Below are positions 1 through 7,169 of a stretch of 13,822 nt of DNA, in pieces. The notes under the pieces were generated by a model. That model saw only the letters and a program-made list of their open reading frames with translations, was not told the DNA's origin and searched no databases. The stretch lies in assembly GCA_022566975.1 (NCBI GenBank), contig JADFHV010000019.1:1-13822 (forward strand). The letters are read 5' to 3'. A program made the translations under genes and the position numbers. Positions within the stretch are counted from its first letter, which is position 1. Each line of letters starts with the position of its first letter. Origin of the DNA: Chloroflexota bacterium (lineage in GTDB: Bacteria > Chloroflexota > Dehalococcoidia > SAR202 > UBA11138).

Positions 1-1
1 C

Positions 2-289
2 ATGACACGGCTGCAGGACGAGCACGATGTCGACGGCGAGTCGAAGTCCATCGACTATGACCGCTTCAGCCTGACGCGCGAAGCGGCGGTGGATTTCAAG
101 TCGAATCTGGTCATCATGCACCCATTGCCGCGGCGTCACGAGTTGGACGAAAGTCTGGACAGCCTTCCGCAAGCCAAATACTGGTCACAAGTGCGAAACG
201 GGATGTGGATGCGGGCCGCGTTGATCGCGTCCGTGTTCAATGTCGACATCGCCGTGCGCGATCACTACCAGGCGTACTACACATTCTGA
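2..289 (+). CDS. pyrB: aspartate carbamoyltransferase, C-terminal part (cut by window edge)
   Basis: This is the last 95 codons of aspartate carbamoyltransferase, the cytoplasmic enzyme that joins carbamoyl phosphate and aspartate in the committed step of pyrimidine synthesis. The fragment opens with MTRLQDE, matching the conserved 'vYMTRlQ.ER' region, so the ATG at position 2 is internal and the true start lies outside the window. The aspartate-binding motif VIMHPLPRRHELD is at about residues 37-49. The end follows the family pattern (YWSQVRNGMWMRAALIASVF), in which the protein closes with a helix after the Q...G...R segment. The last residues (DHYQAYYTF) are a little longer than in many homologues. 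Its codons are less GC-biased at third positions than those of genes after about 2500, which agrees with it belonging to a different source piece. No terminator-like hairpin is seen after the stop. The family call is firm. Confidence 0.9.
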   Translation: MTRLQDEHDVDGESKSIDYDRFSLTREAAVDFKSNLVIMHPLPRRHELDESLDSLPQAKYWSQVRNGMWMRAALIASVFNVDIAVRDHYQAYYTF

Positions 290-430
290 GTACTATTTCT
301 TGGGCGGTCCGAGTATGGCCGGCGGTGATCCTTCGCACCGGCGCCTCCGCGGTAGAACGTGACCCCGAAGGCCGCAGGTTATCGGGATTCGGCGGTGGGT
401 CTTGGTCCGATTCCGTGGGTCCTACCGTCG

Positions 431-460
431 TTGACGTGGCTCATGCCGGCTTACTAAAAT
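431..460 (+). promoter_or_regulatory. sigma70-type promoter upstream of the cytochrome gene
   Basis: TTGACG at 431-436 and TAAAAT at 455-460 are separated by 18 bases, a good match to the housekeeping -35/-10 pattern. The predicted start of transcription is near 467, leaving a leader of about 270 bases before the cytochrome start. The rest of 290-736 shows no convincing gene: small open frames there lack a ribosome-binding site and have no recognisable protein. I see no clear riboswitch or strong hairpin in the leader. Confidence 0.5.
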
Positions 461-736
461 AGGCAGGATGATTCAACGTCTAACCGGGGGTGAAGAAGGG
501 GCGTATGGGGCGAGAGGGAGTTGAAACCGGGGATTTTGCAATCAAACGACCGACCTGTCAGGCTTCCGGGATAGTGCCCGGCGTCCGGATTTCGGTCTTT
601 TCGGCTGGCGTTTCCGCGCACCCATTGGTGGCCGAATTCTTTTTCGATCTCCCGATTTCCGCTTCCGAGCATCTCTTGGGGATTTGACGCCGACGCAGAG
701 AGAGTGGACGGCGATCGTGTCGGATGGAAGGATGTT

Positions 737-3079
737 ATGCGGTATAGGAGGACATATTGGTTGGCGAGCGGTCTACTATTGCTCGCCACATTGTCGGGGG
801 CGGCCGGTACGTTCATCGTGGGCGGCGTTCCGTTGCCCACCACACTCGAAGCGTTCTTTCAGCCGGGCTCCCAACCGAACGGCGACGTCGTCTATGACGA
901 GTTTCTCCATAGCGACAACTGCCAAGCCTGCCATGGCAATCAGCCGGGCGGTGTGCCGGGCGTCATTGTGAGTCAATGGAAGGGCAGCATGATGGGGCAA
1001 ACGGCGCGCGACCCGGTTTTTTATGCGGCGCTGGCCGTGGCGGAAGCTGATGCGGCCTTCATCGGCGATCTCTGCTTGCGCTGTCATACTCCCGGCGCTT
1101 GGATTTCCGGGCGATCGGAACCGACGGATGGTTCGGCGCTTCTCGATGCCGACCGGGACGGCGTGAACTGCCACATATGCCATCGAATGGTCGATCCGGT
1201 TTTTAAGCCGACCAGTCCCCTCGAGGATTTCGACATCCTCGCGAACATCGATCCTCTGCCGATCAGTCCGGGCGGCGGGAATTACATTCTGGATCCCAGC
1301 GACCGTCGTCGCGGTCCCTACGATTTCGAATCGCCGAACGAGCCGCCGCATGACTGGCTGGAGTCTCCGTATCATCAAACGGCGGCCCTTTGCGGAACCT
1401 GTCACGACGTAAGCAACCCGGCCTTCCTGCGACAGGAGGACGGCACCTACGTGCTCACGGACCCTGAGGAGGCCCATCCGACGGCGGACAAGTACGACAT
1501 GTTCCCCATTGAGCGGACGTACAGCGAATGGCTGAACAGCGATTTCGCCAATGGGGGCGTCGACATGGGCGGGCGATTCGGCGGAGAAAAAGCGGTCGTA
1601 TCGACGTGCCAGGACTGCCACATGCCCGACACGATCGGACGGGGCAGCGTTTTTCCGAATTCGGAGTGGCGTGACGATCTCGCTTCGCACGATTTCGCCG
1701 GCGGAAACGCCACGGTACAGGAGATGATCCTCAACCTTTATCCCGACGACGGGCTCGACGCAGCCGCGCTGACGGCGGGGCAACAGGCGGCGGTGTCCAT
1801 GCTCGAGCGTGCCGGCACGTTGGAACTGACTCAGAATGGGAATTACGTCACCGTGCGCTTGATCAACGAGACGGGGCACAAGCTTCCCACAGGCTATCCC
1901 GATGGGCGGCGAATGTGGATCAACGTCGAGTTTCGGGATGATGTCCTTTCGGTCATCGAGGAACGGGGACGATACGAAACACTCACGGCATCGCTCACCA
2001 CGGAAGACACAAAGGTTTACGAAGTGAAACTCGGGATGGATGAGGCCATGGCCGCCTTGACAGGTCTTCCGGTGGGCGAGAGCTTCCACTTTGCGCTCAA
2101 CAACGTGGTGTTCAAAGATAATCGCATTCCGCCGCGCGGCTTCCTCCGTGAAGCATTTTCCGCTGTGCAAGCCGCGCCGATCGGCGCTACTTACACGGAT
2201 GGACAGTTTTGGGACGACACCCGTTTCCGAATGCCGACCGATGCCGATTCGGTGACGGTAAGCGTCTATTATCAAACGATCAGCAAGGAATTCGTCGAGT
2301 TTCTACGCGATGCCGTGCCGTCCCATCCGGCGGGTCAGACGCTCTACGACCAGTGGGTGCTCACCGGCAAGTCGTCTCCGGTGCTGATGGCGAGCGACAC
2401 CATTCTACTCGATCCTTTCGCCGACGGCGATTTCGACGTCAACGGCGTGGTCGAGGAGATCGCTCAGGTGAAAGCGTCGTTTATGGCGGAGTGGGGACCT
2501 CGCCTGAACTCAGATGAGACGCCCATCAGCCCCTACCGCGTCTTCACCGAGCTGGCGAAGGCCGTGGACGTGGCCGACACGATCATCACCCACGACTCCG
2601 GCTACCCCCGAGACCAGATCGTCCCCTTCTGGGAGCCGACGAAGCCGCGTGGCTACCTCGGCTGGGGCAAGTCCACACAGCTGGGCTACGGCTTCGGCCT
2701 GGCCCTGGGTGCCAAACTGGCCGCGCCGGACAAGCAGGTGATCAACGTCATGGGCGACGCCGCCTTCGGCATGGCCGGGATGGACGTGGAGACCGCCGCC
2801 AGGTCGGAGATCCCCATCCTGACGGTGATCCTGAACAACGGTGTCATGACCCACTACTACGACCACTTCCCCTACGCCACCGAGCACTGGCAGAGCAACC
2901 AGCTAACCGGCGAGTATGCCACGGTCGCCCGAGGTCTCGGGGCCTACGCGGAGAAGGTAGAGTCCCCGGACGACCTGGCCGCTGCCATACAACGCGGCAT
3001 CGCGGCGAACCGCGAGGGGAAGCCCGCAGTCCTGGAGTTGATCACCAAAGAAGAGGAGAACGTCCCCAAGTTCTGGTAG
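737..3079 (+). CDS. pentaheme cytochrome c fused in frame to a TPP-enzyme C-terminal half (probable chimera)
   Basis: One open frame joins two unrelated proteins. I chose ATG 737 because GGAAGG lies 5 bases upstream; an in-frame ATG at 704 has no such site. Residues 1-30 form a signal anchor (RYRRTYW, then a hydrophobic stretch), placing the cytochrome outside the membrane. Five CxxCH heme-binding motifs follow: CQACH (62-66), CLRCH (113-117), CHICH (145-149), CGTCH (219-223) and CQDCH (291-295). A beta-rich segment with NETGHKLPTGYPDGRRMW (about 377-394) is typical of multiheme cytochromes of the c554-like group, which carry electrons. Around residues 563-571 a DGDFDVNGVV stretch resembles the calcium-binding repeat of dockerin-like tails. 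From about residue 573 the sequence becomes a TPP enzyme (next entry). A genuine cytochrome-TPP fusion would be unprecedented as far as I know. The enzyme half lacks its N-terminal and central domains, so I infer two truncated genes joined in assembly. Confidence 0.75.
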   Translation: MRYRRTYWLASGLLLLATLSGAAGTFIVGGVPLPTTLEAFFQPGSQPNGDVVYDEFLHSDNCQACHGNQPGGVPGVIVSQWKGSMMGQTARDPVFYAALAVAEADAAFIGDLCLRCHTPGAWISGRSEPTDGSALLDADRDGVNCHICHRMVDPVFKPTSPLEDFDILANIDPLPISPGGGNYILDPSDRRRGPYDFESPNEPPHDWLESPYHQTAALCGTCHDVSNPAFLRQEDGTYVLTDPEEAHPTADKYDMFPIERTYSEWLNSDFANGGVDMGGRFGGEKAVVSTCQDCHMPDTIGRGSVFPNSEWRDDLASHDFAGGNATVQEMILNLYPDDGLDAAALTAGQQAAVSMLERAGTLELTQNGNYVTVRLINETGHKLPTGYPDGRRMWINVEFRDDVLSVIEERGRYETLTASLTTEDTKVYEVKLGMDEAMAALTGLPVGESFHFALNNVVFKDNRIPPRGFLREAFSAVQAAPIGATYTDGQFWDDTRFRMPTDADSVTVSVYYQTISKEFVEFLRDAVPSHPAGQTLYDQWVLTGKSSPVLMASDTILLDPFADGDFDVNGVVEEIAQVKASFMAEWGPRLNSDETPISPYRVFTELAKAVDVADTIITHDSGYPRDQIVPFWEPTKPRGYLGWGKSTQLGYGFGLALGAKLAAPDKQVINVMGDAAFGMAGMDVETAARSEIPILTVILNNGVMTHYYDHFPYATEHWQSNQLTGEYATVARGLGAYAEKVESPDDLAAAIQRGIAANREGKPAVLELITKEEENVPKFW
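2453..3079 (+). other. TPP-enzyme C-terminal (pyrophosphate-binding) domain within the fused frame
   Basis: This half belongs to the acetolactate synthase / benzoylformate decarboxylase superfamily of thiamine-diphosphate enzymes. It begins in the linker before the last domain (AEWGPRLNSDETPISPYRVF) and runs to the natural C-terminus (PAVLELITKEEENVPKFW). The cofactor motif is visible as GDAAFGM near residue 673 of the fused frame followed by NNG near 700, the usual GD(G/A)...NN spacing that binds Mg and the diphosphate. The N-terminal domain with its catalytic Glu and the central domain are absent, so it cannot work as a complete enzyme here. Substrate cannot be inferred. Third codon positions are strongly C/G from here on, unlike the cytochrome half. 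Its stop at 3079 lies 36 bases from the stop of the converging antiporter gene. Confidence 0.75.
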
Positions 3080-3115
3080 TAACGGTCTCCCTTCGACGGG
3101 CTCTTCCGCACCCGA

Positions 3116-4708
3116 TCAGGCCGCCCGGGTGGTGGGTTCGACCGGGAGCTCGGCTCTCCAGGCGGCGAAGCCCCCTTTCAGGGCCGCCGCGTCGAAGCCC
3201 ATCTCTCTAAGCTGCTGCGCCGCACGGACGCTGGTAGCATCGCCAGGTCAACTGCAGTAGGCGACGATCGGCCTCTCTTTCGGCTGGTCAGCCGCCCAGT
3301 CGACGGTCTGGTCCGGAGGCACACGGACGCTGCCAGGTATCCGCGACGTCTCCCGCTCGTAGCTTGACCGGGAGCGGACGTCCAGGACCACCGGCGGAGA
3401 GGGACCTGCCACCATCTCTTCCAGCTCGGACGGAGTAACGTAGGCCACCTCCGTCTCTTTGTGGCCGAACAGGCCGGCCGCGGTGCTCTCCCGTTCCTCC
3501 ATCAGCGTCTCCCTCAACGCCCTTCGCCCGTACCAGGCGGTCGATGGGATGGCGGTCGCGCCATGTATGGTCACGGACACGAGCACTACCACTCCGACGG
3601 TCGCAAGCAGCAGCTCGGAGCCGACCACGCCCGCGTTTACCACCAGGAGCACCAGCAGCAGCGAGTTCAGGCCCCGCGGCCCGAACCAGGCGACGAACGC
3701 GTGGGCCTCCCAGCTCATCCTCGCTCTCGAGAGGACCAGCCCCAGCACCGCCGGACGGAGGACGAAGACCACCAGCGCCGCCAGCCCAAGTGTAGGACCC
3801 AGCGACACCGTGTCCAGGATGCCGGAGAGGACTACGCCGAATAGGACGAAGGCGAGAAGCATAGCCATCTCGGACAGGATCTCGCCGAACTCCAGGAAGC
3901 AGTCGCAAAGGGTCTGGTTCAGCAGCACCACCGCCAGCCCAGCGGCGAACGCCGCCAAAAATCCGTCGCCGCCCGCGAATGTGCCTGCGGCGAAGGCCGC
4001 CAGCACTATTCCAACGCCGTAGAGCGCCTGGTACTCGCGACGGACGCCAGTGACCGCGTCGATCCTCGCGATCAGCCACGACCCGGCCCCGCCTATCGCG
4101 AACCCGATCCCGGGGCCGACCAGCAGCAGCTTCGCCAGGAAAACACTCCACCCTCCAAGCCCGCTTGTCTCTCCCAGGGCCACGGCCACGAGGACCAGAA
4201 TGACTGGGAGCACGATGATGTCGTTGGTCCCCGCCTCGAGCTTCAGGATCTGCCGAACGGACCGCGGTATCCGCTCGTCTCTGACCAGCTCTCTGAGGAC
4301 CACCGGGTCCGTCGAGGCCAGTACGGCGGCGCCAATGAACGCGCTCACCCAGCCAAAGCCCAGCCAGAGGGCGAGCGGCACCGCACCCAGCGCGATTATC
4401 AGACCGGTACCCGGACCCAGGATGAGGACCGGCACCAGCCACCGTCTGCCAAGCTCTTCCAGCTGAAACTTTACCGCGTCGAGGAAAAGTACCAGGGAGA
4501 GGGTCAGGGTTGCGACGGCCTCCAGGGCGGGGTCCCCTGCACCCATCTCCAGGACGCCGGCCCCGCCTCCCCCCAGCACCAGTCCGAGGGCAAGGAATAT
4601 CAGTGGGAAGGACAGGGGCGACCGCTCCACCAGCCCTGAGGCGAGCGCCGTGCCCGTCAGCACCGTGGCGACCAGTCCGAACGCTAGGACCAGATCAGGT
4701 AGGTCCAT
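3116..4708 (-). CDS. CPA1-type cation/H+ antiporter with C-terminal rhodanese domain; in-frame TGA, candidate selenoprotein
   Basis: Residues 1 to about 390 form a membrane domain of roughly a dozen hydrophobic helices of the monovalent cation:proton antiporter-1 family, which exchanges Na+ or K+ for H+. Visible family motifs are STDPVV (132-137) and the Asn-Asp pair in LEAGTNDI (157-164). From about residue 417 there is a cytoplasmic rhodanese domain (VVLDVRSRSSYERETSRIPGS, then IVAYC with the presumed catalytic Cys485). At codon 487 the frame meets TGA (3250-3248). It then continues unchanged with PGDATSVRAAQQL...ALKGGFAAW, the normal end of a rhodanese domain, to a second TGA at 3116. Read through, the product is 530 residues; stopped at the first TGA it is 486 and lacks the rhodanese C-terminal third. 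ATG 4708 follows an AGGAAG-like site and lies 21 bases after the SDR stop, suggesting co-transcription. Transported ion and rhodanese substrate are unknown. Confidence 0.8.
3211..3250 (-). promoter_or_regulatory. TGA codon with candidate bacterial SECIS hairpin
   Basis: In the mRNA the TGA (3250-3248) is followed after 16 bases by the stem GCGUC / GGCGC (five pairs, one G-U) closing a five-base loop CGUGC. An outer GCU / AGC stem (3238-3236 with 3213-3211) may extend it. The loop begins 21 bases after the TGA and has a G in its first two positions. As I recall it, the bacterial SECIS pattern asks for 16-37 bases and a G among the first two loop bases. A competing four-pair hairpin (CUGG / CCAG) starts 1 base after the TGA. 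Such hairpins in GC-rich coding DNA are not rare, so the structure supports but does not prove selenocysteine insertion. Confidence 0.5.
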
Positions 4709-4729
4709 CTTCCTGGCTCCGTCTCCCGG

Positions 4730-5647
4730 CTACACGGGCCCGAGGCGGCCGGGACCTGTGCTCGCCTCTTCGCCCGACAGGAACCCCCGGATGTCATCGG
4801 CGTATTTGACCTCCGAGTCGTCCTCGGGCTCATAGCCGAGCACCGCCCTGGCGTTGGCCAGCGACCAGAAGGCGCGGGCATTATCGCTGATCCCATAGAC
4901 GACCTGCCAGGGGATGCCGTGCTCGTTCTCTATGTTCGGGGCCTCGATGGCCCTCGTGAATAGCTGCGTCAGGTCGCGCGGGCTGATATAGGCGCCCAGG
5001 TTCCGCTTGTAGTTCGCAGGGTCCCCGGCGTAGAGGGAGACGTCCAGCTCTCGCGGCGCGCCTATCCTGACCATCACCACTCCCATCTTCCGGCCTCCGG
5101 CGATACCGCTCACGTGGCGCTCCCTGCCACTCTCGTCCTGGAAGCCCAGCATCCCACAGGCGAACAGGAAGCCCATATGCTCGTAGGTGGCCTTGGCCCA
5201 GCCGTAGAAGTTGTCGGACAGGGGTAGCCTGGACGGGTCCAGCATCTCCATCTTGCGTCGGTGGATCAGGGCGTGCTCGTACCAGTCGGCGGCGTGGTTG
5301 GAGCTGGCCATGGCGACGCGTTCGACGCCCGCCTCGTAGGCGGCGCGAAACACGTTGTAGGCCATCTCGACGTTACCCTTCTCGTCGAAGAAGTGGTCCA
5401 GGGGCTGACCGGACCTCGGCTTGTGGCCCAGATGAACGACGGCGTCCACGCCCTCGAAGTGCCGGGCGTACTTGCTCCGGTCTGGGTCTATCAGATCGGC
5501 GATAGCGACCCCTTCCACACGCCGGCCCTGGCGGTCTCTATCCGTGACGTCTAACAGGACCGTCTCATACCGTTCGCGGAACGTGGGAAGGATCTGGCTG
5601 GCGATATAGCCGGCTGCGCCCGTAATCAGGACTCTCTTGTCGGTCAT
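4730..5647 (-). CDS. NAD-dependent epimerase/dehydratase, uronate-dehydrogenase-like extended SDR
   Basis: A 305-residue cytoplasmic oxidoreductase of the extended short-chain dehydrogenase/reductase class. The N-terminal Rossmann motif GAAGYIAS (10-17) binds the dinucleotide, and an Asp at the end of the second strand (VLLDVTD) favours NAD over NADP. The catalytic pair is Tyr148 and Lys152 in YGWAK, with Ser115/Ser116 in MASSNHAADWYEH. The SSNH segment and overall size resemble uronate dehydrogenases, which oxidise hexuronic acids to lactones, but I would not fix the substrate. ATG 5647 is preferred over upstream in-frame starts because GAGGAGG lies just upstream and the longer versions read as arginine-rich non-protein sequence. 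The gene sits 62 bases after a small ORF and 21 bases before the antiporter on the same strand, so all three probably share the promoter at 5806-5834. A metabolic link to the antiporter is not obvious. Confidence 0.85.
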   Translation of the reverse strand: MTDKRVLITGAAGYIASQILPTFRERYETVLLDVTDRDRQGRRVEGVAIADLIDPDRSKYARHFEGVDAVVHLGHKPRSGQPLDHFFDEKGNVEMAYNVFRAAYEAGVERVAMASSNHAADWYEHALIHRRKMEMLDPSRLPLSDNFYGWAKATYEHMGFLFACGMLGFQDESGRERHVSGIAGGRKMGVVMVRIGAPRELDVSLYAGDPANYKRNLGAYISPRDLTQLFTRAIEAPNIENEHGIPWQVVYGISDNARAFWSLANARAVLGYEPEDDSEVKYADDIRGFLSGEEASTGPGRLGPV

Positions 5648-5709
5648 CGCCCCCCTCCTCAATCCTCCCCCCGCCAGCGGAGGAGTCGTATGTTGCCGTC
5701 GCATGGCCG

Positions 5710-5796
5710 TCACTCGTCGTCCACGCCGTAGATGGCGGTGCCGGGGTGGTAGGCCGACCAGCCGTACCTCCATGAGCCGCTCATGTGGGCATCCAT
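5710..5796 (-). CDS. 28-residue small ORF, near-leaderless, upstream of the SDR gene
   Basis: A short frame (Met at 5796, TGA at 5710-5712) encodes a peptide rich in Trp, Tyr and Gly (core SGSWRYGWSAYHPGTAIYG, acidic end VDDE). I do not recognise the family. Support is indirect but consistent. Almost every codon ends in C or G, as in the neighbouring real genes, and this bias stops directly upstream of the ATG. The ATG lies only a few bases after the predicted transcription start of a good promoter, which suggests a leaderless message. No membrane segment or signal peptide is visible. It could be a free small protein or a leader peptide controlling the SDR-antiporter operon; the aromatic content would suit an attenuation peptide, but I see no clear competing hairpins. 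An alternative start at 5784 would give 24 residues. Confidence 0.5.
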   Translation of the reverse strand: MDAHMSGSWRYGWSAYHPGTAIYGVDDE

Positions 5797-5805
5797 GGCA
5801 CCGCA

Positions 5806-5834
5806 ACTATAGCCAACCCCAGTGACTCTTTCAA
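5806..5834 (-). promoter_or_regulatory. sigma70-type promoter for the small ORF / SDR / antiporter operon
   Basis: Read on the minus strand, TTGAAA (5834-5829) and TATAGT (5811-5806) are separated by exactly 17 bases. The predicted start of transcription is near 5799, about 2-3 bases before the small-ORF ATG at 5796 and about 150 bases before the SDR start. Confidence 0.6.
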
Positions 5835-5846
5835 CGAGGAAGCCCG

Positions 5847-6082
5847 GCCTCGTGCTGCTATTACCGCGAATACGCCCTGGCGGGCAGGCGCATCGTTCAG
5901 GTGGAGACCGACCCCAGGGGACTGGGCGAGTGTATCCCATCCAGGTGGGGGTATTGGAAGACGCCGGAGCCGTGGCTGCCGACCTGACGCAGGCCGTGAA
6001 CCGCCTGCTCACGGACGATGGCGGGAAGGAGGAACGGCAGCCGGCCGTGATAGAGGTGCCAATCAAGGGTGTGGCGGCCTAA
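5847..6082 (+). pseudogene. frameshifted gene remnant, possibly TPP-enzyme-like
   Basis: Two abutting frames look coding. The first (from about 5847, reading ALAGRRIVQVETDPRGLGE near 5874-5930) has GC-biased third positions. The second (about 5933-6082) reads YPIQVGVLEDAGAVAADL and ends PAVIEVPIKGVAA with a TAA stop. They join as one protein if a single base is restored near 5930-5935. The phrase 'VQVETDPRGLGE.YPIQVGVLEDAGAVAADL' resembles the central domain of TPP-dependent enzymes (IQVDIDP...G...P....GI.GDA..VL..L), and the PAVIEV ending resembles the end of such enzymes. This assignment is tentative. There is no upstream start or ribosome-binding site, and the minus-strand promoter lies just before it, so I read it as the decayed tail of a lost gene. 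Confidence 0.35.
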
Positions 6083-6087
6083 GCGCG

Positions 6088-6116
6088 TTGCCTGACGGAA
6101 GGGGGTTTGCTATAGT
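6088..6116 (+). promoter_or_regulatory. promoter of tRNA-Ala
   Basis: TTGCCT (6088-6093) and TATAGT (6111-6116) are separated by 17 bases. The predicted start of transcription is near 6123, about 15 bases before the mature tRNA, the usual arrangement for a singly transcribed tRNA gene. Confidence 0.6.
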
Positions 6117-6137
6117 TTAGCCGCGGTGCCGCCGCGT

Positions 6138-6213
<76 letters not shown>

Positions 6214-6308
6214 GTCCCTTGCGTATCCTCGTCGAGAGAGGGTTCCGATCGTATCGGGGAGATAGGGGCTTCGACACTCCCCCGTCTCCCCAGAAACACG
6301 GTTCAGCG

Positions 6309-6338
6309 TCAGCCTCCTGCCCATCGTGCGGAGGCTGA
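6309..6338. terminator. strong hairpin between convergent tRNA and DUF5666-like gene
   Basis: TCAGCCTCC (6309-6317) and GGAGGCTGA (6330-6338) form a perfect nine-pair stem with a 12-base loop. It lies between the tRNA (plus) and the 3' end of the glycine-rich protein gene (minus), where a two-way terminator would be expected. It lacks a T run on either side, so it is not a classic intrinsic terminator. The rest of 6214-6377 shows no gene. Confidence 0.35.
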
Positions 6339-6377
6339 TTCGCTCTCTGGAGGCCTTGCTCGGTCCTCGGGGTCCTC

Positions 6378-6980
6378 TCACGGTGTGCCGAAGCCGCTGC
6401 CGCCCCCGCGCCGCCCCCCGAAACCGCCCAGAGGGAACGCCTCACCCTCGGGGACCAGGGTGATCGACACGGCTCGGATGATCCCGTCCTCGCCACGCTC
6501 TCCGGTGATGGTGACCTGCATGCCTGTCGTCAGGTCGTCAGGGCTGATCTCCGCCAGCGTTCGTATGACCGTGTCCGGGCCGATAGATGCCTGGAGCGGG
6601 CCCTGGGCAGTGTTGACGGTGAGGGTGCCGTCCTGGATGCTCTCGATGGCGCCGGTGAGGCCGGCCCCGGCGAACCCGCCGGCGAATCCGCCGCCGCCGA
6701 ACCCTCCTCTGAACGATCCGGTGCCGCCCTGTCTTGTCTGGCCTCCGAACTGCTCGCGGAGCTGTGCGAGGTCTTCCTGCGTGAGCTGGCCGGACCGTTG
6801 CTGCTCCTGTAGCTGCGCAAGCGAGAGCTGACCGGTCGCCGCGGACTGCGTGGGAGCCGCCTCGACGGCTTCCGCCTCATCGCTCTTGCCCAGGGCCAGG
6901 CCGCCGAAAAATGCGCCCCCTATGGAGCCTCCAAACAGCAGCGCGCCCGCGATCAGGGCCATGAATCCTTTCGTGCTCAT
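6378..6980 (-). CDS. glycine-rich exported protein with DUF5666-like domain
   Basis: A 200-residue protein with an N-terminal membrane anchor or signal segment (residues 5-30, FMALIAGALLFGGSIGGAFFGGLALG), so the rest is probably outside the membrane. Residues 50-85 are Gln-rich and probably helical (LAQLQEQQRSGQLTQEDLAQL). A Gly/Phe-rich stretch follows (about 90-108, GGFGGGGFAGGFAG). Residues 108-178 make a small beta-barrel-like domain (GAIESIQDGTLTVNT...VIRTLAEISPDDLTTGMQVTITGER...IRAVSITLV) of the DUF5666 type, whose function is unknown. The end is again Gly-rich. ATG 6980 has AAGGAG upstream at good spacing. It lies 189 bases after the macB-like permease on the same strand, across a block of palindromes. 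The Gly/Phe-rich motif is shared with the HlyD-like adaptor of the same cluster, suggesting a joint role in export or at the envelope. Confidence 0.7.
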   Translation of the reverse strand: MSTKGFMALIAGALLFGGSIGGAFFGGLALGKSDEAEAVEAAPTQSAATGQLSLAQLQEQQRSGQLTQEDLAQLREQFGGQTRQGGTGSFRGGFGGGGFAGGFAGAGLTGAIESIQDGTLTVNTAQGPLQASIGPDTVIRTLAEISPDDLTTGMQVTITGERGEDGIIRAVSITLVPEGEAFPLGGFGGRRGGGSGFGTP

Positions 6981-7015
6981 GATCGGTTCTCCTTACCGTC
7001 TAGCATTGTGCGGCA

Positions 7016-7127
7016 TCCCGACCGGGTCGGGACGACCATCCCCCTGACCCCCTTCCTGGCCAGGAAGGGGGAAGAATTTGTATCTGAGGGATACCCTCAG
7101 ACTCCCGACAATCCCGACCGGTCGGGA
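7016..7127. repeat. cluster of four perfect or near-perfect palindromes
   Basis: Within 112 bases there are four inverted repeats: TCCCGACC-G-GGTCGGGA (7016-7032); CCCCCTTCCTGG followed directly by its complement (7048-7071, 24 bases, no loop); TCTGAGGG-ATA-CCCTCAGA (7083-7101); and TCCCGACCGGTCGGGA (7112-7127). The first and last are copies of the same unit 96 bases apart. The block fills the gap between permease and DUF5666-like genes (6981-7169) and resembles REP-type or other dispersed palindromic elements. It may end transcription or process the mRNA between the two genes. Confidence 0.75.
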
Positions 7128-7169
7128 CTGCACACCCCTTTCCCGCAGCCTGCTAGTGTCCAGGCGCGG

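Noticed and set aside
490..687. 65-codon open frame in the cytochrome leader
   Set aside because: No codon bias, no domain and no separate start signal; it lies in the likely 5' untranslated region.
776..2275. 499-codon minus-strand open frame opposite the cytochrome
   Set aside because: Arg/His-rich shadow with no recognisable domain; the plus strand carries five heme motifs and a good ribosome-binding site.
3079..3116. Intrinsic terminator between the convergent TPP and antiporter genes
   Set aside because: The 36 bases show no convincing stem with a T run.
3288..4442. 384-codon second minus-strand frame inside the antiporter
   Set aside because: Out-of-frame shadow, Arg/Gly-rich; the antiporter frame has membrane helices and family motifs.
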